A stretch of DNA of 64,000 nt, from assembly GCF_000011365.1 (NCBI RefSeq), contig NC_004463.1, positions 1,240,001 to 1,304,000 of the forward strand. Direction: 5' to 3'. Source of the stretch: Bradyrhizobium diazoefficiens USDA 110. Lineage in GTDB: Bacteria > Pseudomonadota > Alphaproteobacteria > Rhizobiales > Xanthobacteraceae. The notes beneath the pieces are model-generated. The model was given only the letters and a program-made list of their open reading frames with translations. It was not told the DNA's origin and did not search any database. Made by a program: the position numbers and the translations under genes. Numbering within the stretch: the stretch's first letter is position 1; the number at the start of each line of letters is the position of its first letter. This document shows positions 16,131 to 24,267 of the stretch, in pieces.

Positions 16131-18008
16131 TCAAGCCTCAACCTCCGCCGCTTCCGCCTTCAGCATCTTTTCCAGGGTTTCCAGCCGGTCGGCCTCCCGC
16201 GGCGGCTTGTCCCACCGCAGTCGGCTGATGCGGGGAAAGCGCATCGCGACGCCTGATTTGTGCCGCGGCGAGCGCTGCAGCCCTTCGAACGCGACCTCCA
16301 GCACCAGCCCCTTGTCGCCCTCGTGCACGACATGGCGCACCGGGCCGAACTTTTCCGTGGTGTTGCGGCGGACGAAGCGGTCGATCTGGAGTAGTTCCTC
16401 GTCGGTGAAGCCGAAATAGGCCTTTCCCACCGGTACCAGCTCGTCGCCGGTCTCACCTTCGGTCCAGACGCCAAACGTGTAATCGGAATAATAGGACGAG
16501 CGCTTGCCGTGGCCGCGCTGCGCGTACATCAGCACGGCATCGATGATGTGTGGGTCGCGCTTCCACTTCCACCATTGGCCCTTCGGCCGGCCGGGCAGAT
16601 AAGGCGCATCGCGCCGCTTCAGCATCACGCCCTCGACGGCGTCGGCATCCTCGCCGGCGCCGGCACTTGCGGGGTCGGCGCGCGCGGCGGTCAGCGCCTC
16701 CCAGCTCGCGAAGGGCACGATGGGCGACAGATCGATGCGGGGATCGCCGAGCTTAGTGATGAATGTTTCCAGCCGTTCCCGCCGCTCCGTGAACGGCAAT
16801 TCACGCAAATCGTTCTCATCGTCGCCGAGCAGATCGTAGGCGCGCAGATGGATCGGGAATTCCTTGATCAGCTTTGGCGAGACCGCCTTGCGATTGAGCC
16901 GCTGCTGGAGAACGTTGAAGCTCTGCACGCGGCCCTCGCGCAGGATCAGAAGCTCGCCGTCGATCGCGCCCGGCAGGCGCAGCGACGGCACGAGATCCGG
17001 AAAGCTCCCCGTGATGTCCTCGCCGGTGCGCGAATAGAGCCGGGCAGTGACGTGGCCGCGGTCGTCGCGGCCCGCAACCGCCTGCACGCGGATGCCGTCC
17101 CATTTCCATTCGGCGATGTAGTCGGCGGGATCGAGCGCGACGAAATCGGTATCGTCGATCGCATGCGCGAGCATCACCGGGCGGAACGGCGCGGGATCGC
17201 GATTGACCGGCTTTTCGCCGCGGCCTTCCAGCCAGGCGAACAGGTCGAGATAGGGTGGCGCGAGCCCCGGCCAGATCAGCTCGACCTCATGCGGGTCCTT
17301 GTCGCCGAGCGCCGCCGCGGCGGTCTTCGCCAGCCGCGCGGAAATGCCGATGCGAAGCGCGCCGGTGACGAGCTTCAGTAGCGCCCAGCGGCCGGTCTCA
17401 TCGAGCTCGTCGAGCCAGCGTTCGAGCTGTTTTGGCAGCTCGGTCTTGCCGAGGGTGCGGAGCGTGGTGACGACTTCGGTGAGGGTTGGGGGAGGTGGGT
17501 TGTTGTGGTTGCTTGGGTGGAGCGCATCGCTGGCATCTCGCCCGCGGTACCCCCCTCCCTGACCCTCCCCCGCAAGGGGGGAGGGAACGGTGAGGCTCGT
17601 GCCTCCATCACTTTGGGAATCGCTATTAGTTGTTGTGCTCGCTGACAGCGCCGCGTACTGCTGCGCTCCCTCCCCCCTTGTGGGGGAGGGCGGGGGAGAG
17701 GGGTGGCCCGGAAAAGATTCGTCGCTGCTTGCGCTGCGCTTCGGCCACATCAGCGCCACCGTCTCCGAGAGATCGCCGACATAATCGTAACTCAACCCGA
17801 ACAGCACCTCATCCGTGCGCGACGCGATCAGGTCGCGGATCAGCGCCGGCTTGGCGTGCTTGAAGCTGAGCGCGCCGGTCAGTGCCGCCAGCGCGTAGCC
17901 GCGATCGGGATCGCCGACCTCGCGGAAATAGCCGGTGATCAGCCGCAGCTTGTTGTTGCGTCCGGGCTCGTAGGCGAGACGGTCGAGGAGTTCGGCGAAG
18001 CGGTTCAT
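16131..18008 (-). CDS. ATP-dependent DNA ligase of the Lhr/exonuclease/PdeM repair set, with repeat-encoded insert
   Basis: A 625-residue ligase of the bacterial ATP-dependent group that travels with an Lhr helicase, an MBL exonuclease and PdeM (TIGR04120-type). Residues 1-90 are the N-terminal DNA-binding domain. The adenylated Lys lies in AEWKWDGIRVQ (KxDG), followed by SRTGEDITGSFP and IDGELLILREG. KRRDAPYLPGRPKGQWWKWK is motif V, and the OB domain follows. About residues 91-175 are low-complexity (PSPPPSPTRGEG, then VPSPLAGEGQGGG) and coincide with an in-frame dispersed repeat, so the protein is roughly 70-80 residues longer than expected. Its start overlaps the exonuclease stop by four bases. 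Confidence 0.93.
   Translation of the reverse strand: MNRFAELLDRLAYEPGRNNKLRLITGYFREVGDPDRGYALAALTGALSFKHAKPALIRDLIASRTDEVLFGLSYDYVGDLSETVALMWPKRSASSDESFPGHPSPPPSPTRGEGAQQYAALSASTTTNSDSQSDGGTSLTVPSPLAGEGQGGGYRGRDASDALHPSNHNNPPPPTLTEVVTTLRTLGKTELPKQLERWLDELDETGRWALLKLVTGALRIGISARLAKTAAAALGDKDPHEVELIWPGLAPPYLDLFAWLEGRGEKPVNRDPAPFRPVMLAHAIDDTDFVALDPADYIAEWKWDGIRVQAVAGRDDRGHVTARLYSRTGEDITGSFPDLVPSLRLPGAIDGELLILREGRVQSFNVLQQRLNRKAVSPKLIKEFPIHLRAYDLLGDDENDLRELPFTERRERLETFITKLGDPRIDLSPIVPFASWEALTAARADPASAGAGEDADAVEGVMLKRRDAPYLPGRPKGQWWKWKRDPHIIDAVLMYAQRGHGKRSSYYSDYTFGVWTEGETGDELVPVGKAYFGFTDEELLQIDRFVRRNTTEKFGPVRHVVHEGDKGLVLEVAFEGLQRSPRHKSGVAMRFPRISRLRWDKPPREADRLETLEKMLKAEAAEVEA
17549..17707. repeat. 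Dispersed palindromic repeat inside the DNA ligase gene
   Basis: Two half-elements, CCCCCCTCCCTGACCCTCCC with CGCAAGGGGGGAGGG (17551-17585) and CTCCCTCCCCCCTTG with TGGGGGAGGG (17666-17690), flank about 80 bases of unique sequence. End motifs and order match the element at 21761-21879 and resemble the intergenic composite repeats. The ligase frame reads straight through without a stop. Confidence 0.85.
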
Positions 18009-19042
18009 GCTTCGGCCTCGTCGGCAATCGGCGTCTCGCTCTCCTCCTCATCGCCATAGCCGACCAGATCGAGCGGCTGCGCCCTCAGGCCGCGCGATTG
18101 GCACCAATGCACCAGCGCGTCTTCCTGGCCGTGGGTGACCCAGATCTCGCCGGCGCCGGTCGCCGCGATCGTGGCGGTGAGGCCGTCCCAGTCGGCGTGG
18201 TCGGAAATCACGAGCGGCAATTCGACGCCGCGCTGCCGCGCGCGGGCGCGCACGCGCATCCACCCTGAGGCGAAGGCGGTGACGGGATCGGGAAAACGGC
18301 GCGTCCAGATATCTGATGTCGCTGACGGCGGTGCCAGCGTGATGGTGCCGGCGAGCGCCGCCTTCTTCACGCCCATCACCGGCCTGAGATCGCCAAGTGC
18401 GATCCCGCGGCTCTGGTAGTAATGCGTGATCGTCTCCATGGCGCCATGCAGATAGATCGGTGCGTCATAGCCGGCCTGCCGCAGCAGCGCGATCACGCGT
18501 TGCGCCTTGCCAAGCGAATAGGCGCCGACGAGATGCGCGCGTTCGGGAAACAGCGCGACCGAGGCGAGTAGCTTCTTCACTTCATCGGCCGCATCGCCAT
18601 GCCGGAACACCGGCAGGCCGAACGTCGCCTCGGTGATGAAGACGTCGCAGGGCACCAGCTCGAACGGCGCGCAGGTCGGATCTCGCGCGTCCTTGTAGTC
18701 GCCGGAGGCGACGATGCAGGTGTCTTTGCATGTCACCGCGATCTGCGCCGAGCCCAGCACATGCCCGGCCGGGTGGAATTTCACGCTGACATCGCCGAGC
18801 CGGATCTCCTCGCCGTAACGGATGGCTTGCGTCGAGCCGGCGAAATTCTCGCCATAGCGCAGCCGCATCATGTCGAGCGTTTCCTGCGTCGCCAGCACCG
18901 CGCCATGGCCGGCGCGGGCATGGTCGGAATGGCCGTGGGTGATCAAGGCCCGCTCGACCGGGCGCACGGGATCGATGTGGAAGCTGCCGGGCTTGCAGCA
19001 CAGGCCGGCAGCAGCTGGCAACAGGATGTCTTGCGGGCGCAT
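18005..19042 (-). CDS. Ligase-associated MBL-fold DNA exonuclease
   Basis: A 345-residue protein from the ATG at 19042 (MRPQDILLPAAAGLCC). The metal site THGHSDH gives His36, His38, Asp40 and His41, followed by PAGHVLGSAQI and ASGDYKDARDPTCAPFE. These match the SNM1/Artemis-like nuclease group found beside bacterial ATP-dependent ligases (TIGR04122-type). It lies directly upstream of the ligase with a four-base overlap, so the two proteins are translationally coupled. An in-frame start at 19102 would add 20 atypical residues. Expected role: DNA end processing in repair. Confidence 0.92.
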   Translation of the reverse strand: MRPQDILLPAAAGLCCKPGSFHIDPVRPVERALITHGHSDHARAGHGAVLATQETLDMMRLRYGENFAGSTQAIRYGEEIRLGDVSVKFHPAGHVLGSAQIAVTCKDTCIVASGDYKDARDPTCAPFELVPCDVFITEATFGLPVFRHGDAADEVKKLLASVALFPERAHLVGAYSLGKAQRVIALLRQAGYDAPIYLHGAMETITHYYQSRGIALGDLRPVMGVKKAALAGTITLAPPSATSDIWTRRFPDPVTAFASGWMRVRARARQRGVELPLVISDHADWDGLTATIAATGAGEIWVTHGQEDALVHWCQSRGLRAQPLDLVGYGDEEESETPIADEAEA

Positions 19043-19101
19043 GACTGCTATATAGGCTGCCTCACCGCATCTTCGAGTCACCACCCGCTTCCTGGTTCCC
19101 A

Positions 19102-20028
19102 ATGCCCCTGCGCCTGTTTCTGTCCTCCGGCGATCTCATGGCCGACCGCCGTTTCGAGTTCGCGCGCGACCTCCAGCTCAAGGGCGATCTGCCTGCCGCC
19201 GCCGATCTCCTGGAGCAGGCGATCGAGCTCGCACCGAATTTCGCCTCGGCCTGGTTCACGCTCGGCGAGATCCGTCAGCAACTCGGCGAGCGCGACAAGG
19301 CCATCGCGGCCTTTCGTAAATCGCGCGAGTCCGATCCTGGGGATCAGCACGGTGCCGGCCTGCATCTGATACGGCTCGGCGACGCGCAGATGACGGAGAT
19401 GCCCAAGGCTTATGTGCAGGCTCTGTTCGACCAGTACGCGCCGCGTTTCGAAGACGTGCTGATCAACGATCTCGGCTATCGCGCCCCGGCGCTGATCTTC
19501 AAGGCGGTGCTGGCCGCGCGCGTTGCCGCGAAGAAGCCGGCTTTCTTCAAGCGCACCATCGATCTCGGTTGCGGCACCGGGCTTGCGGCCGCCGCCTTCG
19601 CCAAGCAGGTCGATCATTTCATCGGTATCGACCTGTCGCCCGGCATGATCAGGGTGGCGCGCGCGACCGAGCTCTATGCCGAGCTCGAGGTCGCCGACAT
19701 GATCGAGGGCCTGCGCAGCAAGGGCGATGCGAGCGCGAACCTCGTCGTGGCCGCGGATGCGTTCGTCTATCTCTCCGATCTCGCGCCGGTGTTGGCCGAA
19801 GCCGGGCGCGTGCTTGCAGCGGGCGGCGTGCTTGCCTTCACGCTGGAGACGCATGACGGCAGCGGCATCGTTCTCGGCGAAGGCCTGCGCTATGCCCATT
19901 CGGCGGAATATGTGCGGGGCGCGATTGCGCAAGCCGGACTGAAGCTCCTCACCCTGGAGCCGGGCTCTCCGCGCAACGAGAACAACGAGCCGGTGCGCGG
20001 CCTCGTCATCGTCGCCGAGAAAACTTGA
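19102..20028 (+). CDS. TPR-containing SAM-dependent methyltransferase
   Basis: A 308-residue protein with tetratricopeptide-like repeats at residues 15-80 (LKGDLPAAADLLEQAIELAP, then ASAWFTLGEIRQQLGERDKA) and a class I methyltransferase domain. The SAM motif is TIDLGCGTGLAAAAFA (about 153-168), with FIGIDLSPGMIRVA as motif II. It matches a proteobacterial family of TPR-methyltransferases of unknown substrate. It starts 59 bases from the divergent exonuclease gene, so the two promoters share one short region. Placement between the two halves of the repair set may be coincidental. Confidence 0.85.
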   Translation: MPLRLFLSSGDLMADRRFEFARDLQLKGDLPAAADLLEQAIELAPNFASAWFTLGEIRQQLGERDKAIAAFRKSRESDPGDQHGAGLHLIRLGDAQMTEMPKAYVQALFDQYAPRFEDVLINDLGYRAPALIFKAVLAARVAAKKPAFFKRTIDLGCGTGLAAAAFAKQVDHFIGIDLSPGMIRVARATELYAELEVADMIEGLRSKGDASANLVVAADAFVYLSDLAPVLAEAGRVLAAGGVLAFTLETHDGSGIVLGEGLRYAHSAEYVRGAIAQAGLKLLTLEPGSPRNENNEPVRGLVIVAEKT

Positions 20029-20144
20029 GTCTAGGCGCTAAACGCCCCGCGATTTGAGCGTCATTGCGTCGCAAAGCGACGACTTCGGACTTGCGAGCCG
20101 TGCTGCGATGCCAGCACAATGCGCGCGCCAGGGAGAAACAAATA

Positions 20145-21374
20145 ATGACCAAGAATCCATCGCGGCGCGATTTCAGCGCCGCCGCGCTCGCCACCATCGC
20201 CGCATCCACCTTGCCCGCGCCGTATGTCTGGGCCGCGGAGAAGAAATACGATGCGGGCGCCAGCGACACCGAGATCAAGATCGGGCAGACCGTGCCGCAT
20301 TCCGGCCCCGGCTCGCTCTACGGCGTGCTCGGGCGTGTCGGCGAGGCCTATTTCCAGATGCTGAACGAGAAGGGCGGCATCAACGGGCGCAAGATCAAGT
20401 TTCTCACCATGGACGACGCCTACAGCGCGCCGAAATGCGTCGAGGCGACGCGGCGCCTGGTCGAGCAGGAGGAGGTGCTGGCGCTCTACGGCTCGCTCGG
20501 CACCGCGCCGCAGACCGCCGTGCACAAATACCTGAACTCCAAGGGCGTGCCGCAGCTGCTGCTCAACACCGGCGCGTCGAAGTGGAACAACCCGAAAGAG
20601 TTCAAGTGGACGATGGCGGGCCTGCCGCTCTATCCGACCGAGGCGCGCATCCTGGCGCGGCATGTCGTCAGCGTGAAGCCGAACGCCAAGATCGGCATCC
20701 TCTACCAGAACGACGATTTTGGCCGCGACTTCCTCGGTCCCTTCAAGAAGGTGCTGACTGACGCCGGCGGCACCGCGCAGGTGATCATGGAGCAGACCTA
20801 CGATCTCACCGAGCCGACCGTCGATTCCCAGCTCATCAATCTCTCGAAGTCGGGCGCCGACGTGTTCTACAACATCTCCACCGGCAAGGCGTCGTCGCAG
20901 TCGATCCGGAAAGTGGCCGAGCTCGGCTGGAAGCCGCTGCAACTGTTGTCCGCGGGCTCGACCGGCCGTTCGATTCTGAACGCCGCGGGCCTCGAGAATG
21001 CCGCCGGCATCGTCGCCATCCGCTACAACAAGGAGGTCGGCCTGCCCAAATGGGAGAAGGACCCCGACGTGATGGCGTTCGAGGAGCTGCGCAAGAAGTA
21101 CACGCCGGCCATCGACCCCGACAACACCATCGCCTTCGCCGGCTACGGCCAGGCCGTCACCATGGGCGAGATCCTGCGCCGCTGCGGCGATGATCTCACG
21201 CGTGCCAACGTGCTGAAGCAGGCCTCGACTCTTGCCGGCTTCCACTCGCCCTATTTCCTCGAGGGCGTCACCTACAGCTACACGCCCGAGGACTACACGC
21301 CGATGAAGACGCTCTTCATCTCCACCTTCACCGGCAAGGATTGGGATATCTCCGACAAGCCGATGTCGGAGTAG
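20145..21374 (+). CDS. ABC transporter substrate-binding protein, branched-chain amino-acid type (Tat signal)
   Basis: A 409-residue protein starting at the ATG at 20145, after GGGAGAAACAAAT. The N-terminus SRRDFSAAALATIAASTLPA is a twin-arginine signal, so it is probably exported folded. The mature part has the LivJ/PBP1 pattern: EIKIGQTVPHSGPGSLYG, then MLNEKGGINGRKIKFLTMDD and a conserved RRLVEQEEVLALYGSLG. No liv permease or ATPase gene is adjacent, so it is an orphan receptor here. Bradyrhizobia carry many such paralogues for aromatic or branched-chain substrates; the ligand is unknown. Confidence 0.9.
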   Translation: MTKNPSRRDFSAAALATIAASTLPAPYVWAAEKKYDAGASDTEIKIGQTVPHSGPGSLYGVLGRVGEAYFQMLNEKGGINGRKIKFLTMDDAYSAPKCVEATRRLVEQEEVLALYGSLGTAPQTAVHKYLNSKGVPQLLLNTGASKWNNPKEFKWTMAGLPLYPTEARILARHVVSVKPNAKIGILYQNDDFGRDFLGPFKKVLTDAGGTAQVIMEQTYDLTEPTVDSQLINLSKSGADVFYNISTGKASSQSIRKVAELGWKPLQLLSAGSTGRSILNAAGLENAAGIVAIRYNKEVGLPKWEKDPDVMAFEELRKKYTPAIDPDNTIAFAGYGQAVTMGEILRRCGDDLTRANVLKQASTLAGFHSPYFLEGVTYSYTPEDYTPMKTLFISTFTGKDWDISDKPMSE

Positions 21375-21390
21375 GAAACGGGCAGGACGT

Positions 21391-21485
21391 CGTAGGGTGG
21401 GCAAAGGCGCCCTTGCGCCGTGCCCACCATCTCTCCAGGTACCCATACGCGAAGGGTGGGCACGCTACGCTTTGCCCACCCTACG
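21391..21485. repeat. Intergenic inverted repeat CGTAGGGTGGGCAAAG
   Basis: The 16-base arm at 21391-21406 is matched perfectly by its reverse complement at 21470-21485. Inside is a second pair, GTGCCCACC and GGGTGGGCAC. This is a typical dispersed palindromic element; it lies between the solute-binding protein gene and the helicase gene. Confidence 0.8.
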
Positions 21486-21538
21486 AGACCTCCCTCCACC
21501 CCTCGACGAACCAGCCTCCACGGCTTACCTGTGATGCC

Positions 21539-24214
21539 GTGCCGCCCCGCATCCACAAAATCCCGGCCGAGCCGGCCGCGCCGCTGCCCGACCGCTTCGA
21601 GGCGTGGTTCGCGGCGCGCGGCTGGTCGCCGCGCGCGCATCAACTGGCGCTGCTGGAGAAGGCGCGCGAGGACCGCTCCGCGCTGCTGATCGCGCCGACC
21701 GGCGCCGGCAAGACGCTGGCGGGATTTCTGCCGACGCTGGTGGAGTTGTCTTCTTTCTCTTCTCCCTCCCCCCTTGTGGGGGAGGGGCGGGGAGGGGGGT
21801 GGCCACAAGCACCGCTCGTGGCGCTACCCCCCTCCCGGCAGCCTGCGGCTGCCGACCTCCCCCACAAGGGGGGAGGTGACAACAACAGCCTCGTCTCCAC
21901 CGGCCGCAGCGTGCAGCGTAGCGCTGGCCTCCACACGCTCTACATCTCGCCGCTCAAGGCGCTCGCCGTCGACATCGCGCGCAACCTGGAGCGACCGATC
22001 GCTGAGATGGCGCTGCCGATCAAGGTCGAGACCCGCACCGGCGACACGCCGGTGTCGCGGCGGCAGCGGCAGCGGCGCTATCCGCCTGATATCCTGCTGA
22101 CGACGCCGGAGCAGCTCGCCCTTCTGCTCTCCTCCGACGACGCCCCGTTCCTGTTCTCCTCCTTGAAGCGCATCGTGCTGGACGAGCTGCACGCGCTGGT
22201 GACGTCCAAGCGCGGCGATCTGCTCTCGCTCGGGCTGGCGCGGCTGTGGCGGCTGGCGCCGCAGATCCGCGCGATCGGATTGTCGGCGACCGTGGCCGAG
22301 CCTGATCAGCTCGCGCGCTTCCTGGTGCCGCAGCCTGGCGGCAACGAAGTGGCCGCCGACATCGTGATCGCCGGCGGTGCCGCGCCGCCGCTGGTCGAGA
22401 TGCTCGATACGCGCGAGCGGCTGCCCTGGGCCGGCCATGGCGCGCGTCACGCGCTCAGCGAGGTCTATGAGCTGATCAAGGCGAACAAGACCACGCTGGT
22501 CTTCGTCAACACCCGCAGCCAGGCGGAGATGTTGTTCCAGGATCTCTGGCGCATGAACGACGACGGGCTCGCGATCGCGCTGCATCACGGCTCGCTCGAC
22601 GTCGCCCAGCGCCGCAAGGTCGAGGACGCGATGTCGGCAGGTAAGCTGCGCGCCGTGGTCTGCACCTCCTCGCTCGACCTCGGCGTCGACTGGGGCGACG
22701 TCGATCTCGTCGTCAATATCGGCGCGCCCAAGGGCTCGTCGCGCCTGATGCAACGCATCGGCCGCGCCAATCACCGCCTCGACGAGGCCTCGCGCGCGGT
22801 GCTGGTGCCGGCCAACCGTTTCGAGGTGCTGGAGTGCCGTGTCGCGATCGATGCCATCGCCGAGAATGCGCAGGACACGCCGCCGCTGCGCACCGGCGCG
22901 CTCGACGTGCTGGCCCAGCATGTGCTCGGCTGCGCCTGCGGCGAGCCGTTTCTCTCCGACGAGCTCTATGACGAGGTGCGCACTGCCGCGCCTTACGCCG
23001 GTCTGGCGCGGCAGGATTTTGACGATGTCGTCGATTTCGTCGCCTCCGGCGGCTACGCGCTGAAGACCTACGAGCGCTTCGCCCGCATCAGGCAGGACAA
23101 GCAGGGGCGCTGGCGCGTCGCCAATCCCAAGGTGCGGCAGAGCTATCGTCTCAATGTCGGCACCATCGTCGAGGAGCCGATGCTGAAGGTGCGGCTGGTG
23201 CGTTCCCGCTCCACCGGCAGCGGTTCGACCGGCGCGATCGCGCGCGGCGGCCGCGTGCTCGGCGAGATCGAGGAATACTTTATCGAGGGGCTGACCGCCG
23301 GCGACACCTTTGTGTTCGGCGGCGAGGTCGTGCGCTACGAGGCGCTCGCCGAGGATCAGGTCTATGTTTCCCGCGCCAACGACAAGGATCCGAAGGTGCC
23401 GTCCTATATGGGCGGCAAGTTCCCGCTCTCGACCTATCTGGCGGAGCGTGTGCGCCGCCTGCTCGACGACAGGCGCGCATGGAACGGTCTGCCGGAGCAG
23501 GTGCGCGACTGGCTGTCGTTGCAGAAGGACGTCTCGCGCGTGCCGGGTGTCCGCGAGCTTCTGGTTGAGACCTTTCCACGCGGTAACAAGCATTACCTGA
23601 TCTGCTATCCCTTCGAAGGGCGCCTCGCGCACCAGACGCTCGGCATGCTCTTGACGCGTCGTCTGGAGCGTGCCCGCGCCCGGCCGCTCGGCTTTGTCGC
23701 CAACGAATATGCGGTGGCGATCTGGGGGCTGGGCGACGCCTCCTTCATGGTCCGCAACGGTGAGCTCAATCTCGACGCGCTGTTCAACCCCGACATGCTC
23801 GGGGACGATCTCGAAGCATGGCTGGCCGAATCCGCGCTGATGAAGCGCACCTTCCGCAACTGCGCGCTGATATCAGGCCTGATCGAGCGCCGCTTCACCA
23901 ATGAGGACAAGAGCCGCCGCCAGGTACTGTTCTCGACCGATCTCGTCTACGACGTCCTGCGCAAGCATCAGGCCGATCACGTCCTCCTGCGCGCCGCCCG
24001 CGCCGATGCCGCCACCGGGCTGCTCGACCTGCGCCGTCTCGGCGGCATGCTGGCCCGCATCCAGGGCCGTATCACCCACCGGGAACTCGACCACGTCTCC
24101 CCGCTCGCGGTCCCCGTGATGCTGGAAATCGGCCGCGAGTCAGTCTATGGCGAAGCAGCAGACGAGCTCCTGGCCGAGGCCGCCAACGAGCTGGTCAAAG
24201 AGGCGATGGGATAA
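21539..24214 (+). CDS. Lhr-type DEXH helicase of the ligase-associated repair set, with repeat-encoded insert
   Basis: An 891-residue superfamily 2 helicase from the GTG at 21539; upstream frame-open sequence is repeat DNA. Motif I is APTGAGKT (52-59), motif Ia is TLYISPLKALA, motif II is DELH (215-218) and motif III is SATV. VFVNTRSQAEMLFQ and MQRIGRANHR are motifs IV and VI. The C-terminal winged-helix and Lhr-core domains follow. It matches the ligase-associated DEXH family (TIGR04121; Lhr-Core), a 3'-5' helicase. Between motifs I and Ia, residues about 71-128 are a Ser/Pro/Gly-rich insert (SPSPLVGEGRGGG) encoded by a dispersed repeat that keeps the frame. pdeM follows closely. Confidence 0.92.
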   Translation: MPPRIHKIPAEPAAPLPDRFEAWFAARGWSPRAHQLALLEKAREDRSALLIAPTGAGKTLAGFLPTLVELSSFSSPSPLVGEGRGGGWPQAPLVALPPSRQPAAADLPHKGGGDNNSLVSTGRSVQRSAGLHTLYISPLKALAVDIARNLERPIAEMALPIKVETRTGDTPVSRRQRQRRYPPDILLTTPEQLALLLSSDDAPFLFSSLKRIVLDELHALVTSKRGDLLSLGLARLWRLAPQIRAIGLSATVAEPDQLARFLVPQPGGNEVAADIVIAGGAAPPLVEMLDTRERLPWAGHGARHALSEVYELIKANKTTLVFVNTRSQAEMLFQDLWRMNDDGLAIALHHGSLDVAQRRKVEDAMSAGKLRAVVCTSSLDLGVDWGDVDLVVNIGAPKGSSRLMQRIGRANHRLDEASRAVLVPANRFEVLECRVAIDAIAENAQDTPPLRTGALDVLAQHVLGCACGEPFLSDELYDEVRTAAPYAGLARQDFDDVVDFVASGGYALKTYERFARIRQDKQGRWRVANPKVRQSYRLNVGTIVEEPMLKVRLVRSRSTGSGSTGAIARGGRVLGEIEEYFIEGLTAGDTFVFGGEVVRYEALAEDQVYVSRANDKDPKVPSYMGGKFPLSTYLAERVRRLLDDRRAWNGLPEQVRDWLSLQKDVSRVPGVRELLVETFPRGNKHYLICYPFEGRLAHQTLGMLLTRRLERARARPLGFVANEYAVAIWGLGDASFMVRNGELNLDALFNPDMLGDDLEAWLAESALMKRTFRNCALISGLIERRFTNEDKSRRQVLFSTDLVYDVLRKHQADHVLLRAARADAATGLLDLRRLGGMLARIQGRITHRELDHVSPLAVPVMLEIGRESVYGEAADELLAEAANELVKEAMG
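21761..21879. repeat. Dispersed palindromic repeat inside the helicase gene
   Basis: Two half-elements, TCCCTCCCCCCTTG with TGGGGGAGGGG (21762-21787) and CCTCCCCCACAAGGGGGGAGG (21856-21876 region), flank a middle that includes CCCCCCTCCCGGCAGCC and its partner CCTGCGGCTGCCG. Order and sequence mirror the element in the ligase gene. The length keeps the reading frame and no stop occurs. Confidence 0.85.
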
Positions 24215-24267
24215 GAGCAGGTTTTGACGTGACGGCAGGCGCGCTGGTTTCAGGAGATGTCGAGGAC

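Noticed and set aside
20061..21446. 461-codon minus-strand frame opposite the LivJ-type protein
   Set aside because: Shadow frame; the plus strand carries a clear Tat signal and PBP1 fold.
21341..21538. N-terminal extension of the helicase from 21341
   Set aside because: The added 66 codons lie in the CGTAGGGTGGGC intergenic repeat and do not resemble helicase sequence; GTG at 21539 fits better.
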